A DNA stretch of 37,272 nt from an uncultured Alphaproteobacteria bacterium (GTDB lineage: Bacteria; Pseudomonadota; Alphaproteobacteria; HIMB59; GCA-002718135): positions 1 through 37,272 of the forward strand of contig CACEMP010000013.1 in NCBI GenBank assembly GCA_902560675.1. The letters run 5' to 3'. Positions 16,446-25,846 of the stretch are shown here, piece after piece. The notes beneath the pieces were generated by a model. The model was not told where the DNA came from. It saw only the letters and a program-made list of their open reading frames with translations, and ran no database searches. The position numbers and the translations under genes were made by a program. Position 1 is the stretch's first letter. The number at the start of each line of letters is the position of its first letter.

Positions 16446-18236
16446 ATGAAAAAAATTCTTATTATTTTTACAATTTTTATTTTATTAATTTCACTTAGCA
16501 AACATACTTACAGTGAAAAGGTTCACGGTATTGCAATGCATGGAACACTAAAGTATGCCAATGATTTTGAATATTTAGATTATGTAAACCCAAACGCACC
16601 CAAGGGTGGTTCTGTAAAATTTGGATCATATGGCTCTTTTGATAATTTAAACAGAGTAGCTTTTAAAGGCTCTAAAGCTGCTGGCCTGGGGTATGTTAAT
16701 GATACATTAATGAGAAGAGTTTGGGATGAAGCATTCTCTCTCTATGGTTTAATAGCTGAAAAAGTAGAATTGCCTGAAGATAGATCGTCTATAACTTTTT
16801 ATTTAAATTCAAATGCAACTTTTCATGACGGCTCACCAATTACACGCGAAGATGTATTGTTTAGTCTAGAAACGTTTCAAACAAAAGGTACTCCAAATCA
16901 GAAAAAAACTTATGGCAAAGTTATTAAAACTGAATTGATAGGAAATGATGGAATAAAAATGATTTTTGAAAATAATGAAGATAAGGAATTGCCCCTTATT
17001 ATTGCTGGCTTTTTACCTATAATTCCTAAAAAGTTTTATGAAAATCTTGATGTCACAAAAACTTTTTTAGATATTCCTCTAGGCAGTGGTCCATACCAAG
17101 TTGATAGTCTCGATCCAGGACGTCAAATAAAATACAAACGTGTTGAAGATTACTGGGCAAAAGATTTACCTGTAAATAAAGGTCTCTATAATTTTGATAC
17201 AATTATTTATGATTATTACAAGGATTCAAATGTCTTAGTCGAGGCTTTTAAAGTTGGTGAATACGATTTTAGAAGAGAATACAATGTTAAACGTTGGTTA
17301 TCAGAATATGATTTCAAAGCTGTCCAAAATGGTGAGGTTGTACTTAAGGAAATGAATAACGATAGACCAGTTGGAATGAATGGTCTTGTGATGAATACAA
17401 GACGTGACATATTTAATAATAGAAATGTAAGACTTGCTCTAAGCTACGCCTATGATCATGAATGGATTAATAAAACAATATATCAAAATGCCTATGTGAG
17501 AACAGATAGTTATTTTGATAATTCACCATTAGCTTCTTCAGGATTACCCTCAAAAGAAGAATTGGAATTATTAAATTTATGGAAAGATAAAATTCCAGCA
17601 GAAGTATTTACAGAAACATTTACTCCACCTGTAACGGATGGAAGCGGTAATGATCGTAAAAATTTATTGAAAGCAAAAGAAATACTTGAACAAGAAGGAT
17701 GGTTTGTTGAAAGTGGAAAACTCATTAAAGATGGAAAAGAATTCAATTTTGAGTTCTTAATTGTCAGCCCGTCTGATGAGAAGATTGCCTTAGCCTATCA
17801 AAGTAATTTGAAAAAACTTGGTATAACAATGAATGTAAGGACTGTTGACTCATCGCAGTATCAAGAACGCCTCTTAAGTTATGATTTTGATATGATAAAA
17901 AGATACTGGGGCGTTAGTTTAAGCCCAGGAAATGAGCAACAATTTTATTGGGGATCTGAAGTTGGTCAAAAAGATGGTAGTAGAAATTACCCAGGTATTA
18001 ATAATCCTGCCATTGATGCAATGATTGAAAAACTTATCAATGCAGAAAATAGAAAGGAATTAACAACTGCAATTCACGCTCTAGATAGGATATTATTATG
18101 GGGTCACTATGTCGTTCCTCTTTATCATAGTAACAAGGACAGAATGGCTTATTGGGATTTTTTTGAATACCCAGACGAAATTCCACTTTACGGAGTTGTA
18201 ATTGAGTCTTGGTGGATTAATAAAGATAAACAATAA
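16446..18236 (+). CDS. yejA: ABC transporter solute-binding protein family 5, YejA-like
   Basis: This 596-residue protein has an N-terminal signal peptide (about 1-23) and the extended family 5 peptide-binding fold. HGIAMHGTLKYANDFEYLDYVNPNAPKGG (residues about 27-55) is the YejA signature, and FHDGSPIT at about 132-139 is common to family 5. YejA binds peptides, including microcin C in enterobacteria, for import by YejBEF. No yejB, yejE or yejF gene is in the window, so the permeases are elsewhere or the protein works with another system. An AGGA Shine-Dalgarno lies 8-11 nt upstream of the ATG. It is divergent from cytochrome c. Confidence 0.87.
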   Translation: MKKILIIFTIFILLISLSKHTYSEKVHGIAMHGTLKYANDFEYLDYVNPNAPKGGSVKFGSYGSFDNLNRVAFKGSKAAGLGYVNDTLMRRVWDEAFSLYGLIAEKVELPEDRSSITFYLNSNATFHDGSPITREDVLFSLETFQTKGTPNQKKTYGKVIKTELIGNDGIKMIFENNEDKELPLIIAGFLPIIPKKFYENLDVTKTFLDIPLGSGPYQVDSLDPGRQIKYKRVEDYWAKDLPVNKGLYNFDTIIYDYYKDSNVLVEAFKVGEYDFRREYNVKRWLSEYDFKAVQNGEVVLKEMNNDRPVGMNGLVMNTRRDIFNNRNVRLALSYAYDHEWINKTIYQNAYVRTDSYFDNSPLASSGLPSKEELELLNLWKDKIPAEVFTETFTPPVTDGSGNDRKNLLKAKEILEQEGWFVESGKLIKDGKEFNFEFLIVSPSDEKIALAYQSNLKKLGITMNVRTVDSSQYQERLLSYDFDMIKRYWGVSLSPGNEQQFYWGSEVGQKDGSRNYPGINNPAIDAMIEKLINAENRKELTTAIHALDRILLWGHYVVPLYHSNKDRMAYWDFFEYPDEIPLYGVVIESWWINKDKQ

Positions 18237-18257
18237 AATAAGTAATCAAATATTTTT

Positions 18258-19142
18258 ATGAGTCATACAAGAGCTAACATACTCATGTTAATTGCCTCAT
18301 TTATATGGGGAACAGCATTCGTAAGCCAAACTACAGGAATGGGAACAATAGGTCCTTTTACTTTTAGCTTTGGAAGATTCTTTTTTGCTTTTTTAACAGT
18401 AATTCCATTTGCGATTTATCTAGAACAACAAAATATTTTTAAAATATTAAGTGATAGAAAAAAAATTTATCTTTGTTTGGCTACAGGTTTTTTTCTTTTT
18501 GGTGGGATGGGTCTGCAACAATACGCTTTACAAAAATCATTAATATCAAATGCTGCTTTTCTTAGCACTCTTTACGTTCCCTTTGTTGGTATAATTTCAA
18601 GATTCATAATAAAGAAACAACTACACTGGGTTATCTGGATCGCCATTTTACTATGTTTGTATGGATCTTATCTTTTATCCTCTAATCAAACAGTTGAAAT
18701 TCAACAATCAGATTCACTCTTGTTTATTGCGGCTTTGTTTTTTGCCTTACATATTATTTGTATTGATATTTTTATGAAAGAACTCAACAGTCCTTTTTTA
18801 TTTGGAAGTATTCAGTACTTTATTGTTTTTGTTTTATCTATGATTTTGGCATTCATGTGGGAGGATCCAAAGATCTCTAATATGCAAATTGAATGGTTTG
18901 AAATTTTATATACGGGTATTTTTTCTGCTGGCATTGGATATACGCTTCAAATTATTGCGCAACATAAAGCTAATCCTGCTCCCGCTGCTATTATTTTATC
19001 AATGGAGTCAGTCTTTGCTGCAATAGCAGGTTGGATACTTTTAAATCAAGTTTTAGACACACAAAAAATACTTGGATGTCTTGCAATATTTATTGGAGTC
19101 ATTATAGTACAACTAGTACCAATAATTATTAAACAAAAATGA
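18258..19142 (+). CDS. EamA/DMT-family transporter
   Basis: This 294-residue protein has about ten predicted transmembrane helices in two EamA repeats. The first helix contains SFIWGTAFVSQ and the second repeat contains SMESVFAAIAGW, both typical of drug/metabolite exporters. The substrate is unknown. It follows the YejA-like gene by 21 nt, and its stop overlaps the kinase start by 4 nt (ATGA), suggesting co-expression with the nucleoside-kinase-like enzyme. Confidence 0.82.
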   Translation: MSHTRANILMLIASFIWGTAFVSQTTGMGTIGPFTFSFGRFFFAFLTVIPFAIYLEQQNIFKILSDRKKIYLCLATGFFLFGGMGLQQYALQKSLISNAAFLSTLYVPFVGIISRFIIKKQLHWVIWIAILLCLYGSYLLSSNQTVEIQQSDSLLFIAALFFALHIICIDIFMKELNSPFLFGSIQYFIVFVLSMILAFMWEDPKISNMQIEWFEILYTGIFSAGIGYTLQIIAQHKANPAPAAIILSMESVFAAIAGWILLNQVLDTQKILGCLAIFIGVIIVQLVPIIIKQK

Positions 19143-20113
19143 GTGATAAATTAGACGTAGTTGGAATTGGAAATGCTATGGTAGATGCCATTATTCCTTC
19201 TAATCAATCTGAAATTGAAAAACATGAAATTAATAGAGATTCGATGAATCTTATTGATGAAAACTTAAAAAATAATTTGCATGAAAGTTATTCTATTAGA
19301 GAAATGGCAGGTGGTGGTTCGCTCGGTAACTCCATGTTTGGTATCACCTCTTTTGGCGGTAATGGAAGTTTTATTGGAAAAATTAAAAATGATGAAATTG
19401 GAGTTTACCTTCAAAAAGATATGATCCGGGAAGGACTAAAATTTCCATTGGGATTTACATCTCCTGATATTTCAACTGGATGTTGTACAATTTTTGTTGA
19501 AGAAGATGGCACAAGAACAATGTGTACTTATCTAGGTGCAGGAACTTTGATAGGACCTGAGGATATAAAAGAGGATGATATTAAGAATCATAAGATTGCT
19601 TATCTGGAAGGTTACTTGTGGGACAATGAAAATGCAAAAAAGGCAATGAAAAAGATGGTCGATATTTGTAAAGCTGATAATCAAAAAATTGCTTTTACCC
19701 TATCTGATCTTTTTTGTGTTGATAGGCATAGAGACTCATTTAAAGAATTGATAACTCAAAATGTTGATATTCTATTTGCTAACGAAGATGAAATCAAAGC
19801 AATGGCAGAAACAGAAAGTTTTGAAGAAGGTTTAGAATATGCAAAATCATTAAATATAATTGCTGCTATTACTAAAGGAAGTAGTGGATCTGTTATTGTT
19901 TCTGGTAATGACATTACTGAAGTTGCTGCAAAAAAAGTAGAAAAAGTAGTAGATACAACTGGTGCTGGAGATTTATTTGCAGCTGGTTTTTTATTTGGTT
20001 ATTCTAAAGGTAAAGCAATGGATGAATGCGGTAATTACGCATCAATTGCTGCCGCAGAAATTATTTCGCATTATGGTGCAAGACCTTTAGTAAAATTGTC
20101 TAGTTTAATTTAG
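19139..20113 (+). CDS. PfkB-family kinase, probable adenosine kinase
   Basis: This 324-residue ribokinase-fold protein has the PfkB substrate motif near 59-90 (GGGSLGNSMFGITSFGG, then IGKIKNDEIG) and the ATP-site/anion-hole motif DTTGAGD near 272-278, whose Asp is the catalytic base. Opening residues (VVGIGNAMVDAI) and length match alphaproteobacterial adenosine kinases, which make AMP from adenosine and ATP. Ribokinase or another sugar kinase remains possible. The adjacent convergent adenosine deaminase gene supports a role in adenosine metabolism; the two 3' ends overlap by 14 nt. Confidence 0.78.
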   Translation: MSDKLDVVGIGNAMVDAIIPSNQSEIEKHEINRDSMNLIDENLKNNLHESYSIREMAGGGSLGNSMFGITSFGGNGSFIGKIKNDEIGVYLQKDMIREGLKFPLGFTSPDISTGCCTIFVEEDGTRTMCTYLGAGTLIGPEDIKEDDIKNHKIAYLEGYLWDNENAKKAMKKMVDICKADNQKIAFTLSDLFCVDRHRDSFKELITQNVDILFANEDEIKAMAETESFEEGLEYAKSLNIIAAITKGSSGSVIVSGNDITEVAAKKVEKVVDTTGAGDLFAAGFLFGYSKGKAMDECGNYASIAAAEIISHYGARPLVKLSSLI

Positions 20114-21080
20114 CTAATAATTTATTTTTATTTTCATCATCACAAAAAGAATACTTAATTGCATTATGAGTAAGTGATGTTAGTTCGTTTAAATTTAAAC
20201 CAAGATCTTCCATAACTTTATATTCTCCTTGAATAGTTGCATTAAAAAAAGGAGGGTCATCAGAATTAACTGTAATTTTTACTCCTTGGTCAAATAAAGT
20301 TTTAACTGGATGGCTTTTGTAATCTTCGTATATCTTTGTTGCTATATTACTTGTAGGACATGTTTCTAAGACAATATCTTTTTCGATAATTTCTTTTACT
20401 AGATCAGGATCTTCAATTGATCTAACCCCATGTCCTAATCTTGTTGGATGTAATAAATTAATAGCATTTCTTATATTCTCTGGTCCATCCCATTCGCCGG
20501 CATGAACTGTTATAGGAAATTTTTCTTCTTTAAGCATGTTGAATGTATCAATGAACAAGTTTGGTGGAAAATGGAGTTCGTCACCAGCAAGTCCAAAACC
20601 CACTAAGCAAGGATGTGGATTATCTAAAACTTCTTTTGCTGTACTTTGAACGGACTCAGGTCCCAAATGTCTTATTCCATTCATTATATAACGAGATACT
20701 ATACCAAAGTCTTCTTCAGCTTTTTTAGATGCTTCGTAAATACCCTCTATAAAAGAATGATAAGTCATACCCTTTAGCTTTGCGTGTGTTGAAGAAATCA
20801 TTGCCTCAACATAAATAACATTATTTGCAGCACATTCTTTTAAATATTCATAAGTTAATTCAAAATAATCCTCAGGGGTATGAATAACTGAAGTTACAAT
20901 GTCATATTTTTTGATAAAATCATAAAAGTCATCCCACTGATAAGCGTATTTTGAACCAAAAAATTCTTCAGGGATGTCATGATTATTACGTTTTGCAAAC
21001 CTTCTACAGATATCAGGTGTTATTGTTGCCTCTAAATGAACATGAATTTCAGCTTTATTTACAGTATTAAAAATATTCAT
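20100..21080 (-). CDS. add: Adenosine deaminase
   Basis: This 326-residue metal-dependent hydrolase has the adenosine deaminase motif order: HVHLEA near residues 13-18 (zinc histidines), TVHAGEWDGP near 196-205 (zinc His and catalytic Glu), RLGHGVRSIEDP near 218-229, TCPTSN near 244-249 and NSDDPPFF near 271-278 (zinc Asp). It converts adenosine to inosine and ammonia. Some relatives are adenine deaminases or act on modified adenosines; length and motifs do not exclude this. The adenosine-kinase-like gene is convergent and overlaps its 3' end. Confidence 0.87.
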   Translation of the reverse strand: MNIFNTVNKAEIHVHLEATITPDICRRFAKRNNHDIPEEFFGSKYAYQWDDFYDFIKKYDIVTSVIHTPEDYFELTYEYLKECAANNVIYVEAMISSTHAKLKGMTYHSFIEGIYEASKKAEEDFGIVSRYIMNGIRHLGPESVQSTAKEVLDNPHPCLVGFGLAGDELHFPPNLFIDTFNMLKEEKFPITVHAGEWDGPENIRNAINLLHPTRLGHGVRSIEDPDLVKEIIEKDIVLETCPTSNIATKIYEDYKSHPVKTLFDQGVKITVNSDDPPFFNATIQGEYKVMEDLGLNLNELTSLTHNAIKYSFCDDENKNKLLAKLN

Positions 21081-21109
21081 ATAATGTAAATTACTTATAT
21101 AATAATAAT

Positions 21110-22027
21110 ATGAAAACAGAAATAAATAGAAGAAAATTTATTCTTGGTGCTTCTTGTTCTTTATGTGGATCCATGATTCTGCCTTCTTGTGCAGAAGTAC
21201 CACTAACAAATAGAAATCAATTAAATTTATATGATAGTAATTTACCAATAGTAATATTTCAGGGAAGTCTTGGTGGTATCCCTATTCCTAAAGTCTATGC
21301 AAATGAAAAATCTCTCAATCAAGAAATTGATAAAGTCTACTCAAAATTTTTATCAAGAGCTAAAAAAGATAAAGTTCTTTTAGACAGTACAGATGAATCA
21401 AAAAAAATAGAAAATATTGGCAAAGAAATTTACACCTCTATAGATAAATACTATCAAAATCAGGGTACAAGAAATCCAGTAGAAGGTTTTAATTGGCAAT
21501 TTGCACTAATTGAGTCAGAAAATAAAAATGCGTGGTGTATGCCTGGAGGAAAAATAGCATTTTATACTGGCATACTTCCGATTTGTAAAAATGATGATGG
21601 AATAGCAGCAGTAATGGGTCATGAAATTGCCCATGCATTTGCAAGGCATACTGTTGAAAAACTAACACAGTCATCGATGATTCAAATGGCTACATTAGGT
21701 ATTTCAAATAGTCGCTATGCAGAACTTCTCAATAAATCTTTTAGAGTTGGAAATGTAGGTGGTAATGTCTACAACTCCGTAGTCAAATATGGAATATTTT
21801 TACCATTCAGCAGAACTATGGAAAGTGAAGCAGATTATCTAGGAATGGGTTTTATGAATTTAGCAGGATTTAATATTAAAGAACCTTCAAAGCTTTGGGA
21901 AAGAATGATGGCTGGCCAAGAGGGAACGATGCCTGAATTTATGGGATCACATCCAAGTCCTAAGAATAGATCTAAAAAGTTTCTTGAATGGGAAAGTGAA
22001 ATTTTAGATAAATTTCCTCAAGTTTAA
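21110..22027 (+). CDS. M48-family metalloprotease, probable lipoprotein
   Basis: This 305-residue protein has the zinc-protease motif HEIAH at 171-175, with a later zinc-ligand Glu in ESEADYLGM (about 237-245), placing it in the M48 (Ste24-like, LoiP/BepA-type) family that degrades misfolded envelope proteins. The N-terminus combines a twin-arginine sequence (NRRKFILGA) with a possible lipobox (LPSC at 24-27), so it may be a Tat-exported lipoprotein. It lies 22 nt upstream of the iron-transporter ATPase gene on the same strand and may be co-transcribed with it. Confidence 0.88.
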   Translation: MKTEINRRKFILGASCSLCGSMILPSCAEVPLTNRNQLNLYDSNLPIVIFQGSLGGIPIPKVYANEKSLNQEIDKVYSKFLSRAKKDKVLLDSTDESKKIENIGKEIYTSIDKYYQNQGTRNPVEGFNWQFALIESENKNAWCMPGGKIAFYTGILPICKNDDGIAAVMGHEIAHAFARHTVEKLTQSSMIQMATLGISNSRYAELLNKSFRVGNVGGNVYNSVVKYGIFLPFSRTMESEADYLGMGFMNLAGFNIKEPSKLWERMMAGQEGTMPEFMGSHPSPKNRSKKFLEWESEILDKFPQV

Positions 22028-22048
22028 TTTTAGTGTAATAGGTATTTT

Positions 22049-23095
22049 ATGATTGCTGTTGAAGTTAAAGATCTTACCCATTCGATTAATAATAAAAAAA
22101 TTTTAAATAATATTAATTTTAATCTCAATAAAGATAGTATCTCTTGTATTTTGGGACCGTCAGGTAGTGGAAAAACTACTTTATTAAAGCTCATAGCAGG
22201 TCTTGAAAAAGTACAGTCAGGTAAAATTATTATTAATGGTGAAGAAGTAAGTAGTACTGCAAAACACTTACCTACAGAAAAAAGAAAAATTGGTTTTTTA
22301 TTTCAAGATTACGCTTTATTCCCACATTTGACAGTAAAAGAAAATTTGAGATTTCCAACTAACGCTAAAAATTCAACCAATAATGTTGATGAAATTATTG
22401 AATTAATAAAATTACCTAATTCACTAGATAAATACCCACACGAGTTAAGTGGTGGTGAACAACAAAGAGTTGCACTTGCACGATCTATAATTTCACAACC
22501 CGATTTACTTTTATTAGATGAGCCTTTTTCAAGTTTAGATTTAAGCCTTCGAGAAGAAGTAAGGGATGATACGCTGCATCTATTACAAAAATCAAATGTA
22601 TCGGTAATTATAGTCACTCATGATCCTTTCGAAGCAATGTTTATCTCAAATCATATAAATATTTTTGATAAATCAGGTTCGATTGTACAGTCAGGAACTC
22701 CGAATGATCTCTATAACAGTCCAAAAAATTCATATGTTACAGGTTTTTTTGGTGAAACAAATAAATTTGAAGGAGTTGTTAAAGAATCTCACATTTACAC
22801 ACCTGTTGGGAAAATTAAAACACCTGGAAATTTAGAAGGTGAGAAAGTTGTAGTACACATAAGACCTCAAGGTATAAAACTCAACAAACAACCAACACCA
22901 GTTAATGGAATTAAGGGAACCGTTATGGCGTCAAAATTAATGGGGTCATTTAGTTTTATCCATTTATCTGTGTTAGATAATAATAATGAAGTTGTTCATG
23001 TTCATAGCCACATGCCTGCTGACTTTAATCCAAAACAATCGTCTGCAGTCGAGATAGAAATTGATAATGATCAGGCTTATATATTTAAGAATTAA
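22049..23095 (+). CDS. fbpC: Ferric iron ABC transporter ATPase (FbpC-like)
   Basis: This 348-residue ATPase has Walker A GPSGSGKTT (36-44), a Q-loop (FQDYALFPHLTV), signature LSGGEQQR and Walker B LLLLDEPFSSLD. A C-terminal TOBE-like domain (about 240-348, with VHIRPQG) fits FbpC/FutC ATPases of ferric iron importers. The convergent genes just downstream encode the matching permease and binding protein, so the transporter is split over two opposing transcripts whose ends are 3 nt apart. Confidence 0.83.
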   Translation: MIAVEVKDLTHSINNKKILNNINFNLNKDSISCILGPSGSGKTTLLKLIAGLEKVQSGKIIINGEEVSSTAKHLPTEKRKIGFLFQDYALFPHLTVKENLRFPTNAKNSTNNVDEIIELIKLPNSLDKYPHELSGGEQQRVALARSIISQPDLLLLDEPFSSLDLSLREEVRDDTLHLLQKSNVSVIIVTHDPFEAMFISNHINIFDKSGSIVQSGTPNDLYNSPKNSYVTGFFGETNKFEGVVKESHIYTPVGKIKTPGNLEGEKVVVHIRPQGIKLNKQPTPVNGIKGTVMASKLMGSFSFIHLSVLDNNNEVVHVHSHMPADFNPKQSSAVEIEIDNDQAYIFKN

Positions 23096-23098
23096 GTT

Positions 23099-24694
23099 TT
23101 AGTTTTTTATTGATTTAGTAATTGTTCTGTTAAGAAAAATTACCGGTCCTAATCCAGCAATAACAATAATTAGAGCTGCAAATGCTGACTCCTCCAACAT
23201 TTCATCAGAGGCATATTGATAAACATAGGTTGCTAGTGTCTCAAAATTAAATGGTCTTAATAAAAGTGTTATTGGAAGTTCTTTTAAGATATCTACGAAA
23301 ACTAATATTCCTCCAACTAGTAAATTTGTATACAGCAAGGGTAATATAATTTTTCTTATACTTTTGAAAAAGCTAACACCCATTGTTCTTGATGCGTCTA
23401 ATAAGTTTGGATGAATTCTTGAAATACCTGATGTAATTGCTCCATTACCAACAGCTAAAAATCTTATACTATACGCAAATAATAAAATTATAAATCCGCC
23501 AACAGCATAACTCATACGAAAATAAATTAAATCATTAAGCCACCCAACAAATACCACTATTCCAACAGCAAGAATTGTTCCTGGAAAAGCATAACCAGAA
23601 GAAGCAAAAAATATTAAAATTTTTTGGAAATTATTTGATTTATATGCTCCAACTATAATCATTAATAAGGATAGCAACATAATGAATGATGAAGAAATAA
23701 ATGCTAAAGATATACTTGAAAGTGTTATTTGAAAAATTTCTAAAAAATTTATTATAGAATAACCTTTAATTACAAAATTCAATAAAATTGAAACAGGTAT
23801 TATAAAACCAAGACTTAAAGGTATTAGGCAAATTAAAAACAATAAAGAATTTTTAACACCAGAAACTGTTTGGGTTGGTGTATAAGATGCACCACTATAT
23901 TTTTCATGAAATTTTCTACTACGCCTACCCAAATACTCTAAAGTCAAAAGTACTATAACAATCATAAATAAAATACTAGAAATCTGTGATGCGCCAGATA
24001 GACTATTCATTCCTAACCAAACATTAAATACGCCTAAGGTTAATGTTTCAATTGCAAAATAATCAACTGTCCCAAAATCAGAAATTGTTTCCATTAGTAC
24101 TAAGGCCAAGCCAGCAATTATACCTGGACGACCAAATGGAATAGCGACATTGAAGAAGGAATTCCTTCCGTAAATAGAACTAGTTTGAAAAAAAGATATA
24201 GGTGTCGTTATAAATGATGCTCTAGTCATTAAATATACGTATGGATACAATACAGAAGACATTACCAAAATTGCACCTCCCATTGAGCGCACATTTGGAA
24301 ACCAGTAATCTTTTGAGCTCGTCCAACCAAATATGTCTCTGAGCAATGATTGCAGAGGACCGGCATATTCAAAAAAGTCGGTATAAGTATAGGCAATAAT
24401 ATAAGCTGGGACAGCAGCTGGTAATAATAACATCCATTCAAAAAATTTTTTCCCAAAAAAATTATATCTTGTCACTATCCAAGCAGTAGTCAAACCAAAG
24501 ACTAAACTTAATCCTCCAACACCAAACATTAGAATTATTGTATTGGTAAGATATCTGGGCAATACAGTAGAAAATAGATGTGGCCATAGTGATGTATCAC
24601 CTAAGATCGCGTAATAAAATATTGAAAAAATAGGGGCGATAATTACTAAAGCAATTATCGCCACAGAATTAGACCATAAATTAAAATTTATCAA
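23099..24694 (-). CDS. fbpB: Ferric iron ABC transporter permease (FbpB-like, fused two-domain)
   Basis: This 531-residue permease has about twelve transmembrane helices and two binding-protein-dependent permease domains, each with an EAA-type loop (one near 180-200, one near 430-450 with LDASRTMGVSFFKSI). Single-chain double permeases of this length are typical of FbpB/FutB iron importers, and some thiamine or putrescine systems are similar. The start is 17 nt downstream of the binding-protein stop, forming a fbpA-fbpB operon on the minus strand. Confidence 0.87.
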   Translation of the reverse strand: MINFNLWSNSVAIIALVIIAPIFSIFYYAILGDTSLWPHLFSTVLPRYLTNTIILMFGVGGLSLVFGLTTAWIVTRYNFFGKKFFEWMLLLPAAVPAYIIAYTYTDFFEYAGPLQSLLRDIFGWTSSKDYWFPNVRSMGGAILVMSSVLYPYVYLMTRASFITTPISFFQTSSIYGRNSFFNVAIPFGRPGIIAGLALVLMETISDFGTVDYFAIETLTLGVFNVWLGMNSLSGASQISSILFMIVIVLLTLEYLGRRSRKFHEKYSGASYTPTQTVSGVKNSLLFLICLIPLSLGFIIPVSILLNFVIKGYSIINFLEIFQITLSSISLAFISSSFIMLLSLLMIIVGAYKSNNFQKILIFFASSGYAFPGTILAVGIVVFVGWLNDLIYFRMSYAVGGFIILLFAYSIRFLAVGNGAITSGISRIHPNLLDASRTMGVSFFKSIRKIILPLLYTNLLVGGILVFVDILKELPITLLLRPFNFETLATYVYQYASDEMLEESAFAALIIVIAGLGPVIFLNRTITKSIKN

Positions 24695-24711
24695 AACAGT
24701 TAACCTATAAT

Positions 24712-25725
24712 TTACCAGCCTACTCTATCAATGATTTTCTGAGCTATGGGAGCAAGTTCTGCAAGTTTTTCAACAGGCAGTTTATCTTCTTTAAATTCAC
24801 CCCATGATTTTAACTCATCAGTTAATTGCATATCTGGATTAACCGGATATTCATAGTTAATAGAACTGTAAAGGACTTGGGCTTTTGGTTGGGTCAAAAA
24901 TTCAAGTAGTGCAATTGCGTTGTCTTTATTTTTAGAGTACTTAATTACACCTCCACCAGCAACATTTATGTGATTACCTCTGTCTTCTTGGTTAGTAAAA
25001 ACTAACTCTATTGAGTTAGCCCATTCTTTTTGTTCTGGATTCTTTTCATTAAATTTCATTTTTCCAAAATAATAGGTATTCATTACAGCAATGTCACAAA
25101 CGCCTTCATAAATTGCTTTTGCTTGAGCTCTGTCATTACCTTCAGGTTTTCGTGCTAAATTTGCAACGATGCCTGCTGCCCATTCTTCAGCTATAGCTTC
25201 TCCATTTGCAGCAATTATTGAAGCTAAGAGAGATCTATTGTAGTCATGGCTACCAGGTCTTGTGCAAATTTTACCTTTCCATTTTGTATCAGATAGATCT
25301 TCTATTCTTTTAATTGAGTTTTTTGATACTCTTTCTTTTGAGATTGCAACAATTCTAGCTCTCTTTGAAAGTGCAAACCATTTGTTATTACTATCTCTTA
25401 GATGATTTGGGATATTCATTTGTAAAATATCTGAGCTAATTGGTTGTAATATATCCTTTTCAACAAATTGGTTTAATCTTGCTATATCAACCGTTAAAAC
25501 CAAGTCAGCTGGTGTATCTTCACCTTCAGCTAACACTCTTTCTAGCAATCCTTTTTTTGCATGTAAAACATTTACCTTTATACCAGTCGATTTTGTAAAT
25601 TCCTCAAAGAAAGGATCTATTAAAATCGGCTGCCTGTAAGAATAAACATTAACCTCTTTGGCAAACAAGTTTAGTGAAATGGTAGATGCAATTAGTATCA
25701 ATAATAATCTAAAAATAATATTCAT
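24712..25725 (-). CDS. fbpA: Ferric iron-binding periplasmic protein (FbpA/FutA-like)
   Basis: This 337-residue protein has a signal peptide (1-22, ending LFA) followed by NVYSYRQP, the typical start of FutA/FbpA iron-binding proteins. The tandem-tyrosine region NTYYFGKM (about 215-222) carries likely iron ligands. PADLVLTVDIARL and WKGKICTRPGSHDYN are also characteristic of the family. It delivers ferric iron to the FbpB permease, encoded 17 nt downstream. A perfect Irr-box-like palindrome lies about 96 nt upstream of the ATG, suggesting iron/heme-dependent control. Confidence 0.9.
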   Translation of the reverse strand: MNIIFRLLLILIASTISLNLFAKEVNVYSYRQPILIDPFFEEFTKSTGIKVNVLHAKKGLLERVLAEGEDTPADLVLTVDIARLNQFVEKDILQPISSDILQMNIPNHLRDSNNKWFALSKRARIVAISKERVSKNSIKRIEDLSDTKWKGKICTRPGSHDYNRSLLASIIAANGEAIAEEWAAGIVANLARKPEGNDRAQAKAIYEGVCDIAVMNTYYFGKMKFNEKNPEQKEWANSIELVFTNQEDRGNHINVAGGGVIKYSKNKDNAIALLEFLTQPKAQVLYSSINYEYPVNPDMQLTDELKSWGEFKEDKLPVEKLAELAPIAQKIIDRVGW

Positions 25726-25820
25726 ATAACCTTTTTTTTTGTGTAGATAATAAATAGCAAATTATGAAATATATTTTTTTTTAAATTTTATTTGTTTTCA
25801 GTATTAATGTATTTGATGAG

Positions 25821-25837
25821 TTTAGAATTATTCTAAA
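25821..25837. promoter_or_regulatory. Perfect Irr-box (ICE)-like operator upstream of fbpA
   Basis: TTTAGAATTATTCTAAA is a perfect 7-3-7 palindrome that equals the alphaproteobacterial Irr/ICE consensus TTTAGAAnnnTTCTAAA as I recall it. It lies in the intergenic space between hupE and fbpA, 96 nt before the fbpA start. No T-run follows on the minus strand to suggest a terminator instead. Irr normally represses or activates iron-uptake and heme genes according to heme/iron state. Confidence 0.75.
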
Positions 25838-25846
25838 TAAAAAAAA

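Noticed and set aside
22309..22617. Minus-strand open frame of 102 codons inside fbpC
   Set aside because: It is a shadow of the ATPase coding sequence; the ATPase motifs are all in the plus-strand frame.
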